From assembly GCA_900323505.1 (NCBI GenBank), contig OOIN01000005.1:1426001-1490000 (forward strand): a DNA stretch of 64,000 nucleotides. The letters are read 5' to 3'. The notes under the pieces are model-generated. The model ran no database searches and had not been told where the DNA came from. It was given only the letters and a program-made list of their open reading frames with translations. The position numbers and the translations under genes are program-made. Shown piece by piece: positions 19,243-30,087 of this stretch. This DNA comes from Ustilago trichophora (taxonomy: Eukaryota; Basidiomycota; Ustilaginomycetes; Ustilaginales; Ustilaginaceae). How positions within the stretch are numbered: the stretch's first letter is position 1; each line of letters starts with the position of its first letter.

Positions 19243-20706
19243 ATGATTTCTCTGCGCCCAGCTCTGACGAGCGCAGGCTTCGCCGCGGCGTCCTTGCGCC
19301 GCCCGACAGCCTGCTACTCGAGCATCATCCTTCGCAGCTACTCGACGGCCCCAGATCAGCTGGCGACGCTGACCCCGCTCTCTGACATTGCGAAGTCCGA
19401 GCTTGGATCGACGTCTCCCTACGACGAGCACATCTCGGTGCTAACGCTCAACAGAGCGCCTGCCAAGAACGCCATCTCTCGCGCACTTCTCGCAGAGATG
19501 GACCAGCATGTCAGCTCGCTGCTCACCTCGTCGACCGTGCGCACTTTGTTGATACGCTCGTCTGTGCCTGGCACCTTCTGTGCCGGTGCCGATCTCAAAG
19601 AGCGCAAGGGCATGTCCAAATCCGAGGTGGACGCATTCCTTCTCGGCCTCCGCAAGGTCTTCACCAACGTTTCCCGACTGCCTATGCCAACAATCGCGTG
19701 CCTGGACGGTCTGGCGATGGGTGGAGGTCTCGAGCTTGCCCTCACGTGCGATTTGAGGATTGCTGGTCCTGCGGCGACCAAGCTCGGCCTGACAGAGACC
19801 AAACTTGGTATCATCCCCGGTGCCGGTGGTACGAGCAGGATGACAAGGTTGGTAGGACCTGCTCGTGCGAAAGAGATGATCTTTAGCGCAAAGCTCGTCG
19901 ATGCGGTAGAGGCAAGTCGAATTGGATTCGTCGACGTTGTTGCACAGGAGGGAGATGGAACGGCTGCTTTCAGCAAAGGTGTACAGCTGGCAAGGTCGTT
20001 TGCCAAGAATGGTAAGTCCCGCGGAACCCTAACCCTCCACCATTTCTCCCGTCCTCAAGAACAAGCATTTCGAAGTTTAAAGCGCGGAAGAACAAGCGGA
20101 ATTCGGAACATACTCTCGATGTTGCCATCTACTCCGCTTATTCTGAAGACCGGAAAGAGGAAGAGGAGTAGGAACAAAGTCGTACGACCTTGTGTCGCCA
20201 TCTCCGCATCGGTCCGTTTGCAAGATCGGGAGCAGGTGTGCCGAAGGCGCAAAAGTTTGGGCTGGACAATGTGTGTTCCGGCTGATAGCGTATGTACATT
20301 GTGGGATTGCAGCTCAGCATTGAGCTCAATGCTGACAACACATGTACACCAGCAGGGCAAGCGGAGGAGCACATGCGGTGGTGATGATGATCACGACAAG
20401 CCAAACTCCGCCACTTTGCCATCGTCCGGAAGCGGTCGTTTCTAAGATTTCAGGTCGAGATCTAACACTGACGTGACATGATTTGTTTTTTTTTTTTTTT
20501 TTTGCACATCTTCCTTCGATGGATTGACAGGACCTCTGGCGGTACGAGCGGCTAAACTGGCGATCGACAAGGGCGAGCAAATGGACCCTGAAACGGCGCT
20601 CGATTTTGAACGACAGTGCTATGAGACGATCCTTGGCACCCAAGACCGACTGGAGGGGCTCAAGGCTTTCGCTGAGAAGCGTGAGCCTGTCTACCGTGGC
20701 GAGTGA
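19243..20706 (+). CDS. Mitochondrial enoyl-CoA hydratase, AUH (methylglutaconyl-CoA hydratase)-like
   Basis: A crotonase-fold hydratase, probably acting in leucine catabolism or beta-oxidation in the mitochondrion. Exon 1 is 19243-20011 and exon 2 is 20531-20706, joined across a 519-base intron (GTAAGT to TTGACAG). The product is 314 residues. The first 35 or so are Arg/Ser/Ala-rich without acids, as in a mitochondrial presequence. The core has the oxyanion-hole segment FCAGADLKER and both catalytic glutamates: GGGLELAL, and TETKLGIIPGAGGT. The latter wording is closest to AUH. Exon 2 supplies the C-terminal helices (GPLAVRAAKLAID). The intron is four to six times longer than the others here, and the reading frame stays open for 434 bases into it, so an unspliced message would encode a different C-terminus. 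Confidence 0.92.
20315..20334. repeat. Perfect 20-base palindrome inside the hydratase intron
   Basis: CAGCATTGAG is followed directly by its reverse complement CTCAATGCTG. The flanks are also partly complementary (TGTACATTGT on the left, ACACATGTACA on the right), so a larger hairpin is possible in the pre-mRNA. Confidence 0.75.
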
Positions 20707-23505
20707 AGTTGGCGCTTTGATCTCGGAAGTCGGGCGTCTGTGTCGTCCATGTCTAGCAATCGCATGTCAAGTTTTGACTACAACGTCTGACTGCCAAGCT
20801 TGAATGAGGCTATGGAAGACAAGAAGACAAGAAGATTCGCCTGTAATGATTCTCCGCTTTCGGAAAAGCAAAAGGATTGCTAGACATCACTCGAGCAAAC
20901 CAGGCCATGCGAAGCGGTTGGCGGGCTTTGAATTTTTTGTACAGTGCAGTACTATATGTACAAAAATCAATTGTGGTATTTTTGAACGACCAAGAGATTA
21001 ATTGGAGTCAAGTCAAATGAGGCGTGGCGTGTGGGCTTGTTCCAGAATTCAGTGTCAGATGGAGGCAGCCACAAGAACGCGTGGGGAACGACGGCGTTTG
21101 AGCGGCCAGACTAAGGGAGAGGTGGTGAAACCTGTTTCATATTTTCTTTCGCCCCGCTCGCCGCCGCACACACAATCATCACACACGGTTGATGCCTGTA
21201 CGATATGACCACGATTCATGCTCGCTGGGAGTCTGTACCTAGGACAAGCAAAAGGCACAGACAGATGTTTGCCGTCAACACAATGAGTTGATCTTCGTGT
21301 TTTGCATTGAAGGCTATGCCGGATATTTGCTCGAAGATGAACGTGGGAAAACAATGTCGCCGCTTGTCTCGCCTCGAACGATGGATGATGATGCCTTCCT
21401 CACCGCCCGGTAGTTTTTTTTTTTCTTTTTTCTTTTTTTTGGGAGCGTATCATGTTTAGAAGAGAGCGACGAGACCATGGCTTGCTTGCACATACCACGC
21501 GCTATCCAATATTAGCCTGAGAGACTAGGGAGAAAATGACCTTGAATGGGAGCACGTCTACAAAAGAGAAGAGCGGGGAGCACTACAGGAGGCGAAGCAA
21601 ATGAGCGACGATCGTTTGCTATTTCAACCTGTCAAAAGCAATCCAGTTCGCCTTACACTTGACAACGAGCAACGGAAGGCACACAAGACAAAACTCAGTC
21701 GGAGCGTGAGGTTCAGTGACAAGCACAGATCAAGTGCCAGGTACTGTACAGTACAGTGCCAATATCTTGGCTGCTTACAATCCAAATGTGGATCCACTTT
21801 CAGCCCCGCTCTTGCGCTCCCTCATTTGAACCATCGCCAATCCTTCTGCTGTACATTCTTGCCGTGTCACAGAGAGACCAAGCGCTTGCAAAGCTATCGT
21901 GAAGCCTGGAGCTTGGAACGGCGGCAGGCGATTCAGGAACCTGCTGTGTACAGTAGCAGTGACATGCATGGTCTGCAGAGGGCACGCAGAAATTTTAAGT
22001 TGAAGCGAATCTCTGACATGCCAAATGTCGATCCAAGAATTCGCACGCCGAAAGCGGCAAGCTAGAAAGAAAGGCAGGCAGACAGGCAGACAGGCAGACA
22101 GGCAGACAGGCAGAAAATCGGTTGCATTCTCCGGGAACAACAAGAAATGCTCAATAAGAAATCATATATATTTTCGATGATTTGCACGCTTGGTCCGAAT
22201 TACAATCTGGAGAAAAAGCACGGGTCGGAGCCCATGCGATGGAGTCGCAACGCTTTGACCATTTCAAGCTGCGAAAAACAAAGCAGAGGCTGGGCCAGAC
22301 AGCCAAAGCTCGAAAGCCGCCATGTTTCACTATTCATTATTTATTTACATATTTGTTTTATTTATTTTTCTCTTGGGGGTTCTAAGACGCGGAAAAAGAC
22401 TTGGGCACAGTAGCGTCTCTCGGCAATTCCGAAAGGGGGATGGATGCTTCCGGCCCGCGACCAGGGTGTTCGAGATGAGATCAACGAGGCATCCCGAATC
22501 TGCATCACGAAGCGCAGTCACACGCCTCTTTGTGACCCTCCACACTTTGTCACAAATTTCCTTTTCACGCAGACCACTGTAGGATGAATTGTGCTTTTTT
22601 TCGGAAGCGGGCATGGTCACCACACGACCATCAAATCAGTAATCACACTTTGATCTTGACAAATGTAAAGCATCAGCATGGTTGGGCATTCTTCGAGGGG
22701 CAGCTGCCAAGGCCAAAGAGATCAAGAGACAGAAAACGCCTCATTTCAAGGCGGCTGGCTGGGTTTCGCAGCTTGCAGAAAGAGGCATTCTATCGAGCCA
22801 GGCCTGCGTTTTGTTTCGGCTGTGGTTTCCTCCCCCTTTCTCTCTCTGACGTTTTTGACATGGATGCACGCACGCCTTAAGCGCAACTGTCTCGAACTCG
22901 GCCTTTCCCTCTTGCTTTCCTTGCCGTCGCCCTCCCTCCCGGGCTCTGTCCGCTTCTCCACCATCTCCCCTACGCTGATTGGTCCAGACTCTGCTGATCT
23001 TCTGCTACCTGTGGCTTCGTTCCTCGTTGCCGCCGTGCCTCGTCGCCTGCCTTTGCCTTCCCCCATCCAATCCCCCAAACCTTCATCCTCATCTCGACTC
23101 TCACTCAGCATCTTTCCAAACCCCCTCTACCCAAAACCTCGCCTGCACTTCCTGACGCCGTTCCTGCGCTTCAATCTCCGCCTCGCCTCGCACATCTTTG
23201 TATTGCGCCCGCTCTTGTCTTGTGTGCATGGCTACGCGCTCTCCTCCTTGGCCTCCCTTCAACTCCACGCCAAGGCTTTGCTTTCGTCTCTACCCTGCTT
23301 CCAGACCAAGCCTTTGGCCAAAGATACTCCAACTGTTTGTGTACCCGCTCTTTGTGTTTGCCGTGTTTCGACGCCTCCTTCTGAAAGGTTCAGCCTCGTT
23401 GCTTCCGCTTTCTTCTTCGGCCTCTGTCTCTGCACCAGAGGTAGCTGTTTGCCAAACTTGCCCGTATACACTCTCGATCGTCGTCCTCATATATAACGCT
23501 TCACG
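20707..23505. other. 2.8 kb gene-free region with simple repeats and pyrimidine-rich leader
   Basis: I find no protein gene. The region contains T-rich tracts (21413-21440), an AT-rich segment (TTATTTATTTACATATTTG and following, about 22333-22372), the (CAGGCAGA)5 repeat and three TGTACAGT motifs (20940, 21741-21760, 21947). From about 22900 to 23505 the + strand is CT-rich and probably forms the promoter and long 5' leader of the acyl-CoA synthetase gene. TATATAA occurs at 23490-23496, only 10 bases before that ATG, too close to be an ordinary TATA box. Confidence 0.55.
22075..22114. repeat. Tandem repeat (CAGGCAGA)x5
   Basis: Five perfect head-to-tail copies of the 8-base unit are visible, ending in an A run. 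The repeat lies in a gene-free region and copy number is likely to vary among isolates. Confidence 0.9.
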
Positions 23506-25647
23506 ATGTTGGACGCTTTCCGCAACTCTTCTTATCACCTATCCGACTATCTCAACGCCTTTGCTGCGCACATCACCCTTCCTTCCTCCCTCTCGTCTTC
23601 GTCAGGATCCAACCGAGAATCTACCCCGCTTTCCCCCATCCTTCTCTACGGAGCCATCTTTGCTGCCTCTCTCAAGGCCCTTGCCATCTTCCGCGCCGCC
23701 AACACCAACTACAAACGCAAATTCTTCCTGGACAAAGAAACGATGATCATCAAGTCGCCCCACGCTTTCAATGCTCCCACCAACTACACTCTTCCCGAGT
23801 TCCTCTTCAAGCCCATCGACATTCCTGCATGTAAGGAGCGCGCCAACGCCCCCCTTCTTTACCCTGCTGACCCCGAGGTTTCCGGTCGTCCCGAAGCAAA
23901 GCCACTGTCGCTCGTCGATGCTCGAGAATATGCCACCAACCTTGCTTCCGCTCTGATCTCGGGTTCCACAGAGTCTGGTCGCAAGTATGGCCGTGGTGAC
24001 GTCGTCGGTATCAATGCTGCCAACCAGCACGATTACCTCGCCTGCGCCCTCGGAATCATGATGACCGGCGCCAGTGTCGCTCTTTTCAACCCTGCCTACA
24101 AGCCCGTCGAGATTGCCCACCAGATTCGCATGGTCAAAGCCACTGCTATCATCACTACAGAAGCTTCCTATCAGTCTACACAGGAGGCTGCTCAGCAGGC
24201 CGCCATGAAGGGCGAGGACGGTCTTGAGCATCTTACAGCCGTTCCCGAGATCCTCGTCTTCGAAGAGAGCCACGCCTCCTCTATCGCCAAGATACTCAAG
24301 GTCGGAAAGGATGAGCTTCCCGAGACCCGCGCATTGCTGGACAATGTCAAGGTTGACCCCAAAACCACCACCGCTGTCTTCTGTTTCTCGTCTGGTACCA
24401 CTGGCGGTCCCAAGGCTGTCATGCTCTCGCACTATGCCATGGTTGCCAACGTCATTCAGGCCTCGTACGCCATGCTTGATCGAACCAACGATCCTTTGAT
24501 CGACGAAGACAACTGGTACGCCCACGGCCGCGAGCACCTTCGTGGCTACTTCACAACTCGCATCGCCGAGACCTGGAACACGGCGGCTGACACCATCAAC
24601 ACCGTCACCGACAAGCTTGGCGGTCTTCACCTGGCTCCTCGTCTCAGCCGTGGCGAGTTTCATCTCGACCTCTTGCCTCTCTTCCACTGCTACGGTCTCT
24701 TGATGGGTTTTATGGGCCTCCACACCTGCACTCCCCGTATCGTTCTGCCCAGATTCGCACTCGATGTCTTTCTTCGCACCGTTCAGAACTACCGCGTCAC
24801 CTTCTGCTTCGTCGTTCCCCCCATTCTCCTTGCTCTCGCTAAGCACCCCATGGTCGAGCAGTACGATCTTCGCTCGCTCACCAAAGTCAGCTCTGGCGCT
24901 GCGTCGCTTCCACACGAGCTCCGTGAGGCTGTAAGGAAGCGTCTCAACATCCTTTCTACCGATGGGTATGGTATGTCCGAGATGTCCCCCCTTGTCTGCA
25001 GTCAGAACAACAAGGACCTTGACCATTACCCAGGCACCGTTGGCCAGCTTGTGCCCGGTACCGAGGCCAAGGTCATCGGTCTGGATGGCAAGGAAGTCGG
25101 TTTCGATGAGGAGGGTGAGCTCTGCCTTCGTGGGCCCCAGATGATGCAGGGCTACCTCAACAATGACGAGGCCAACAGCAAAACTTTCATCCCCTCCGTC
25201 GACGCTGCCGACCGTTTCCTTCGCACCGGTGACATTGTCAAGGTCAACAAGGAAGGCTACGTCACCATCACCGACCGTCTCAAGGACGTGATCAAGTACA
25301 ACGGCTTCCAGGTGCCCCCGTCGGAACTCGAAGCGCTCATGTTCAAGGAAGACCGCGTCGGCGACTGTGCCGTCCTCGGTGTTCCCGACGCAGAAGGCAC
25401 CGAGCTTCCATGGGCCTTTGTCGTCCTCAACCCAAAGACCAAGGAAGAGATCGGCGACGACGAGGACAAGAAGAAGCAAACCGAAAAGGAACTTCTCGCT
25501 TTCGTCAACGAACGTGTCAACGCCAACTACAAGAAGCTTCGGGGCTTGACATGGCTCGACGCTCTTCCCAAGTCGGCGTCAGGCAAAATTCTCAAGAAGG
25601 ACATTCGCGCCATGGTCGAGCAAGAAAAGCTCACCGCACGCAAGTGA
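23506..25647 (+). CDS. Acyl-CoA synthetase / 4-coumarate-CoA ligase-like (ANL superfamily)
   Basis: An ATP-dependent adenylating enzyme that activates a carboxylic acid to its CoA thioester. The intronless product has 713 residues. An N-terminal hydrophobic segment at about 43-62 (SPILLYGAIFAASLKALAIF) suggests membrane association. The AMP-binding P-loop is SSGTTGGPKAVMLSH near 295. YGMSEMSP follows near 487, RTGDI near 570, DRLKDVIKYNGFQVPPSE near 590 and the catalytic C-terminal Lys motif SASGKILKKD near 692. Between the P-loop and the FHCYGLL segment lies a longer than usual loop (about residues 325-385). The C-terminus (TARK) is not a PTS1. Overall order fits fungal 4CL-like or long-chain ligases; the acid substrate cannot be named. 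Confidence 0.92.
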   Translation: MLDAFRNSSYHLSDYLNAFAAHITLPSSLSSSSGSNRESTPLSPILLYGAIFAASLKALAIFRAANTNYKRKFFLDKETMIIKSPHAFNAPTNYTLPEFLFKPIDIPACKERANAPLLYPADPEVSGRPEAKPLSLVDAREYATNLASALISGSTESGRKYGRGDVVGINAANQHDYLACALGIMMTGASVALFNPAYKPVEIAHQIRMVKATAIITTEASYQSTQEAAQQAAMKGEDGLEHLTAVPEILVFEESHASSIAKILKVGKDELPETRALLDNVKVDPKTTTAVFCFSSGTTGGPKAVMLSHYAMVANVIQASYAMLDRTNDPLIDEDNWYAHGREHLRGYFTTRIAETWNTAADTINTVTDKLGGLHLAPRLSRGEFHLDLLPLFHCYGLLMGFMGLHTCTPRIVLPRFALDVFLRTVQNYRVTFCFVVPPILLALAKHPMVEQYDLRSLTKVSSGAASLPHELREAVRKRLNILSTDGYGMSEMSPLVCSQNNKDLDHYPGTVGQLVPGTEAKVIGLDGKEVGFDEEGELCLRGPQMMQGYLNNDEANSKTFIPSVDAADRFLRTGDIVKVNKEGYVTITDRLKDVIKYNGFQVPPSELEALMFKEDRVGDCAVLGVPDAEGTELPWAFVVLNPKTKEEIGDDEDKKKQTEKELLAFVNERVNANYKKLRGLTWLDALPKSASGKILKKDIRAMVEQEKLTARK

Positions 25648-26796
25648 TCTCCCATTCTCATGTGTCGATGTTCAGCACGGAGGAGCAAGGAGCGGCGAGC
25701 GGTCTGGATACCTTCCCCCGTCTCCACAGCTGCGTTGGCATCGACACCTTTACATTCACTTTAATTTTCGGCTTCAACATATATCATTTCTAGTCTTTTC
25801 AATCTTCTTGTACTTGTAGGTCTCTTTTGCACATGGAATCTTTACTCTCTCTACACATTTATTCTCGTCTGATGTGGGTGGGGTCGAAGCTAGCGTTATG
25901 GATTGAAGCATGTGTGTGAGAAGGTGACTCTGTGATTGACAGAGCCACGATCTTGGCCGCGCTTGTTGCTGCTATATTGGTGCTGGAAATAGTGTCGATG
26001 TCCTCCTCGACAACAAGACGAAGATTGCTTCCGTTTCTCTGCTAGTCACCAACTGAGATTGGACAAGGCTTGCTTCAAGCTCCAATCCTCTTCGTACGTT
26101 CTGGGGTCGTACCTGTTCTGGCTCTGCGACATAAGATGCCAACCCCCGCACCTTGCAAGCAAATGCTAGGAAGACCGTCTGAGCTGTCAGCGTTCACACT
26201 GCTCATGCATGTACTATTCCCACTCTCAAAAGCCAGGCAAGGAGAGGTGGCGCTGCCGCCGGTGCATTGTCGATAGCGATGCACGCCGAAAGGGACCGGC
26301 GGAGTACTTTTTCACCAGCATAAAGGGGCACGTTGATGTCTGTATCACTAGAGTCCACAGGGGCCCACACTGAAACGTGCGATCCCGAGTGGACCCTGAA
26401 ACGTGCTCTTCAATTTGCATCTCGGCACGCTCGCTCGTGCGTTTCCGAACAATCACTTCAGCTCTTCCTTCCACTACAGCAACACTTTCCTGTCTTTACG
26501 TTGCTGGGTAGTAAGTGCTGGTACTCTAGCCCAGGAACGTTTCTTGATGCCTTCAGCTTGAGGAGCGAGAAATGTGTCTCGAAGCGCTTTCGAGTGGTAG
26601 ATCAAGCGCTGCAGCATGGTCTGAGCGCACGACGATCGGTTTTAGAAAGTTCAACTTTCTCGGTTGTACGACTCAGAGACTCATCTAAAATGTGGAACGA
26701 CTTCTTTCCATCTCTTCTAATGCCACCATCAGCTAGTGTCTCTTCAAAGGCTGCCCCGTCGGAGCATGCGGAGCAGCCTCTATACCCATTCCTCCC
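25648..26796. other. Intergenic region, 3' flank of synthetase and promoter of sphingomyelinase gene
   Basis: No gene is supported. The first 250 bases are T-rich and probably contain the synthetase 3' end. Short open frames in the remainder lack protein-like features. Confidence 0.45.
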
Positions 26797-26803
26797 TATA
26801 TAA
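26797..26803 (+). promoter_or_regulatory. TATATAA box upstream of the sphingomyelinase gene
   Basis: TATATAA lies 12 bases before an in-frame ATG at 26815 and 123 bases before the ATG at 26926. If it works as a TATA box, transcription would begin after 26815. This supports 26926, which starts a signal peptide, as the true initiation codon. Confidence 0.5.
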
Positions 26804-26925
26804 CGATCGACAAGATGTCGGACGACATAGAAAAGCATCCTCGACCGGACGAGAAACAATCATCTTTCCACCTGCCTCTTACATTACCGCTCACATTGTC
26901 CTGGTCCCAAGTATTCTGGTACAGA

Positions 26926-29139
26926 ATGAAGGTCGTGGCATCCCTGGCTGCCCTGTTGGGGCTTGTGCATCTGGCTACGTCGTCGCCTGCCCGCATCTTT
27001 CCCCGTGACGATGTCGCTGCGCCAGTCCCTTCTGCTTTGTCTACTGCTGGGGATAGCTTCGGTCACCAAACCTCTGCCTACACAGCTCCGAGCGCATTCC
27101 CCACCACCCTCTTTGCATCGTACTACAACGATCCTGCCTCCATGACGGCCGAGCCTCGCCCTGTCATCACCGATGTCGCACGCAACACTGTCTTTCCCGA
27201 CATCCTCGCGAACCCCACCATCCTTCCTTCCGGACCATCGCCGTCGGAAGCAGTATACCCCCTACCAACTGGAACCGCATCCCCCGACATCGCCTCCGCC
27301 GTGCGACAGGAGCTCACTGACGTCTTCAACTCGGACCGCGCCAACTGCACCAAGTGCAACGATGCGCTCAAAGTCGCCCAGAAGCTCGCTCAGCAATCAC
27401 CCAAGGAGGTACCTAGAATGCTCGTCGAAATGTGCAAGAAGTACAGCTACAAGTCTGCCTCTACCTGCGAAAAGATTTACGCTCCGCAAGTGCTCGGCTC
27501 TGTCTACGCACAGATCCTCAGCTACGCAGACTTTACCTCGGAGGATAGCACCGATGCGCAGTACATCTGCAACATTGTGGTCGGCTCTTCGACCTCCAGC
27601 TGTTCTCTACCTAAGCCGAGGCACTTGGATGATGACTTTCTGGACACATGGTTCCGCGGCTCCCGCACTCCACCTGCAAGCTATGACCGGAATGTAGGCG
27701 AGCCCACAAGGAACGGACAGGATCTGCGCGTGCTGCACATGTCAGATATCCACGTTGACCCTCGCTTCTTTGTCGGAGGCGAGGCAGCCTGTACCAATGG
27801 CCGATGCTGTCGTGCCGATGCATACAACTCGACGCTCTCGAATGGAAACTTTACACAAGGCATGCTGCCAAAGAGCAACATTTCCGAAGTGTCCAACTAC
27901 TGGGGCAATTTCAAGTGTGACACGCCCTGGTCGCTTGCCCTCTCTGCACTCGAGGCTGTCACTTCTCTCAACGGCGGCTCTGAAGTTGATATGACAATCC
28001 ACACCGGCGACATGGTAGTCCACGATCTCGCACAGTACATCTCACAGGATCTGGTCAAGTATACCCACCAGAGCCTGTACGACTCGATCCGGGCCTTGTT
28101 GGGCAAAGGTCCTGTCTTTAATGCGATTGGAAACCACGACTCTGCCCCTTCGGACTTTGCCTCACAGGTTGTCCTGCCGGATGGGAGATCGGATCAGCTC
28201 TCGTGGGACTGGGACAATCTTGCACGTCTCTGGGAGGCAGAAGGGTGGTTTGATCACGCAGAAGCCGAACAGGTACGATCGCATTATGCCGGTTATAGCG
28301 TTACTCCGAGGAAAGGGTTGAGGATCATTGCGATCAACACCGACTTTTGGTACAAGAACAACATCTTCAACATGATCCATACGCACAACCCTGACTATAG
28401 TGGATCTCTTCGCTTTCTAACCGACGAACTGCTGCATGCCGAGGAGAGGGGAGAGAGGGTCTGGATAGTAGGGCACGTGCTTACAGGCTGGGACGGAAGC
28501 AATCCGCTCGACAACCCTACAAATCTGTTCTATCAAATCGTGGATAGGTTCGCACCCCACGTAATCGCACACATCTTCTTCGGTCACACGCACGAGGATC
28601 AGTTCAACCTCTTCTACGCCAACAACGGCACTTTGAAAGCCGCCGAAGCTGCCAAGGCGGTCAGCTTCATGGCACCCTCGATTACGCCGGGGAACAACGT
28701 CAATCCAGCCCTACGAATCATGCATGTCAACGCAACAACGTACGAAGTGATGGATTACCACCAGTACTACACGCCCGTGCCCACCTTCCCCGATCTGCCA
28801 GGCACGACACACGGTCCTGTCTTTGAGTATCTTTACTCGGCAAGAGCCGCATATGGCAATTTTACCGCCTCCAACGGAAACTCGAGCCATCCGGTCGCCG
28901 GTGGCATCTGGCCAGACAACGCTCCGCTTAATGCAACTTTTTGGGCCAAACTCACAGAGGAGATGGCCGTCAGAAACGAGCTCGTTCAGCAGTTTACAGT
29001 CTTCCAAGGAAGGAACAGCCCAAGAAGTCCAAATTGCCAGACGGACGACTGCGTCAAGGCCAAGATCTGCTACATGCAATCGGGGAGTGCGATTCTCGGA
29101 AAGCAGTGTAAGCAGGGCTATGGTTCTGTCCAGTCCTAG
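26926..29139 (+). CDS. Secreted acid sphingomyelinase (sphingomyelin phosphodiesterase) family
   Basis: A secreted or vacuolar metallophosphodiesterase predicted to cleave a sphingolipid head group. From ATG 26926 the product has 737 residues and begins with a clear signal peptide (MKVVASLAALLGLVHLATSSP). The alternative ATG 26815 would bury this signal behind 37 residues. A saposin-B-like region with paired Cys lies at about 125-225 (ANCTKCNDAL, MCKKYSYKSASTC). The calcineurin-like domain has all metal motifs in order: DIHVD near 273, HTGDMVVHD near 365, GNHD near 402, GHVLTG near 520 and GHTHEDQF near 551. A Cys-containing C-terminal domain (NCQTDDC, CYMQ, QCKQG) follows, as in acid sphingomyelinases. 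Several N-glycosylation sequons are present. The gene is intronless. Confidence 0.94.
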   Translation: MKVVASLAALLGLVHLATSSPARIFPRDDVAAPVPSALSTAGDSFGHQTSAYTAPSAFPTTLFASYYNDPASMTAEPRPVITDVARNTVFPDILANPTILPSGPSPSEAVYPLPTGTASPDIASAVRQELTDVFNSDRANCTKCNDALKVAQKLAQQSPKEVPRMLVEMCKKYSYKSASTCEKIYAPQVLGSVYAQILSYADFTSEDSTDAQYICNIVVGSSTSSCSLPKPRHLDDDFLDTWFRGSRTPPASYDRNVGEPTRNGQDLRVLHMSDIHVDPRFFVGGEAACTNGRCCRADAYNSTLSNGNFTQGMLPKSNISEVSNYWGNFKCDTPWSLALSALEAVTSLNGGSEVDMTIHTGDMVVHDLAQYISQDLVKYTHQSLYDSIRALLGKGPVFNAIGNHDSAPSDFASQVVLPDGRSDQLSWDWDNLARLWEAEGWFDHAEAEQVRSHYAGYSVTPRKGLRIIAINTDFWYKNNIFNMIHTHNPDYSGSLRFLTDELLHAEERGERVWIVGHVLTGWDGSNPLDNPTNLFYQIVDRFAPHVIAHIFFGHTHEDQFNLFYANNGTLKAAEAAKAVSFMAPSITPGNNVNPALRIMHVNATTYEVMDYHQYYTPVPTFPDLPGTTHGPVFEYLYSARAAYGNFTASNGNSSHPVAGGIWPDNAPLNATFWAKLTEEMAVRNELVQQFTVFQGRNSPRSPNCQTDDCVKAKICYMQSGSAILGKQCKQGYGSVQS

Positions 29140-30087
29140 ATATCGATGTCGCTCTTCCACTTGTCAATGTTGCTCATCTGTATCTTCACAAGTTGTAAAC
29201 CGCGAAATAGATCAGTTCCAAAGGCGTATGGTTTGTGCCATCAAAGTCGGCGTGCGACATTTTACGGAGGCATGATTAGAATGTGAGGAAAATTGCGTCT
29301 GGCGTCGTCGGCAGCGATAAGCAATACGATCGGTCGATGCTGCGGCATTTGATAGCGATCTGCAAATCAATTGATTCGCTACATGGCGACCATTGCCCCG
29401 TTCCAGACGCACCGATCGACGAACGCGCTCAGTCCAAAGCTCTGTAGCCGACATGACAGCCAGCAAACTTTTTCACTTTGTTCAACAGTGAGCGAAACAG
29501 ACATTCTGAGGCTTATCGATCCTTGCGTCTGCAGTGATCTTGACCATGTCCTGAAGGGTCACAGCCTGCTTCAGAATTTGCCTGAAAACTTTTCCCAGAA
29601 GTCCGACGTGCTCGACCAAAGCTTTTGTTCACGTCTGCTCCTTCCTCGTGCGTTTTCTTTCCAAGAGTGAGAAGATGCTCAACGAGGTTGAGAAGTCTTG
29701 TTGTTGAGGGACCTTGTTCTGACCCTGGACATGAGCATTGCAAGGTCGTTGTTGGTCCTGACTATGTCTCTGAGCAATTTCTAGCTAATCTCTTTAGCGC
29801 GTCTCCGCGGGGTAAGGGCTGTCAAATATATGCGGGCGGTTCCAACTCGGTTATGCAGCAGCCGCTCAAGACGACATTTGCTCCGCGGTTGCGAAGATGT
29901 GGAGTCTTCTTGAGCGGTCACCGGTGCCATCTGTACATGGTGCGCCACATGCCAAGGCAAACTTGGTCATGCACAGGCCTTCTTTGAGTTCCTTGCGCAG
30001 TTGTTCATTTGGCGCAAACTGATTGCTTCTTCTTGACTTTCCACCACCACCACCTCACACTTTTTCAGCCCTCCAACGAGAACAAAC
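29140..30087. other. Intergenic region, no gene seen
   Basis: The 950 bases between the sphingomyelinase stop and the epoxide hydrolase ATG contain only short unsupported open frames. A CT-rich leader with CCACCACCACC precedes the hydrolase start. Confidence 0.5.

Noticed and set aside
23602..25479. A 625-codon open frame on the minus strand
   Set aside because: It lies wholly antisense to the acyl-CoA synthetase, whose motifs are complete. The antisense product is Val/Gly/Glu/Asp-rich without any fold-like pattern, a codon-bias shadow of the GC-rich sense gene.
26815..26925. Upstream ATG of the sphingomyelinase frame
   Set aside because: It lies 12 bases after TATATAA and would place 37 polar residues before the signal peptide. 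ATG 26926 fits both transcription and secretion better.
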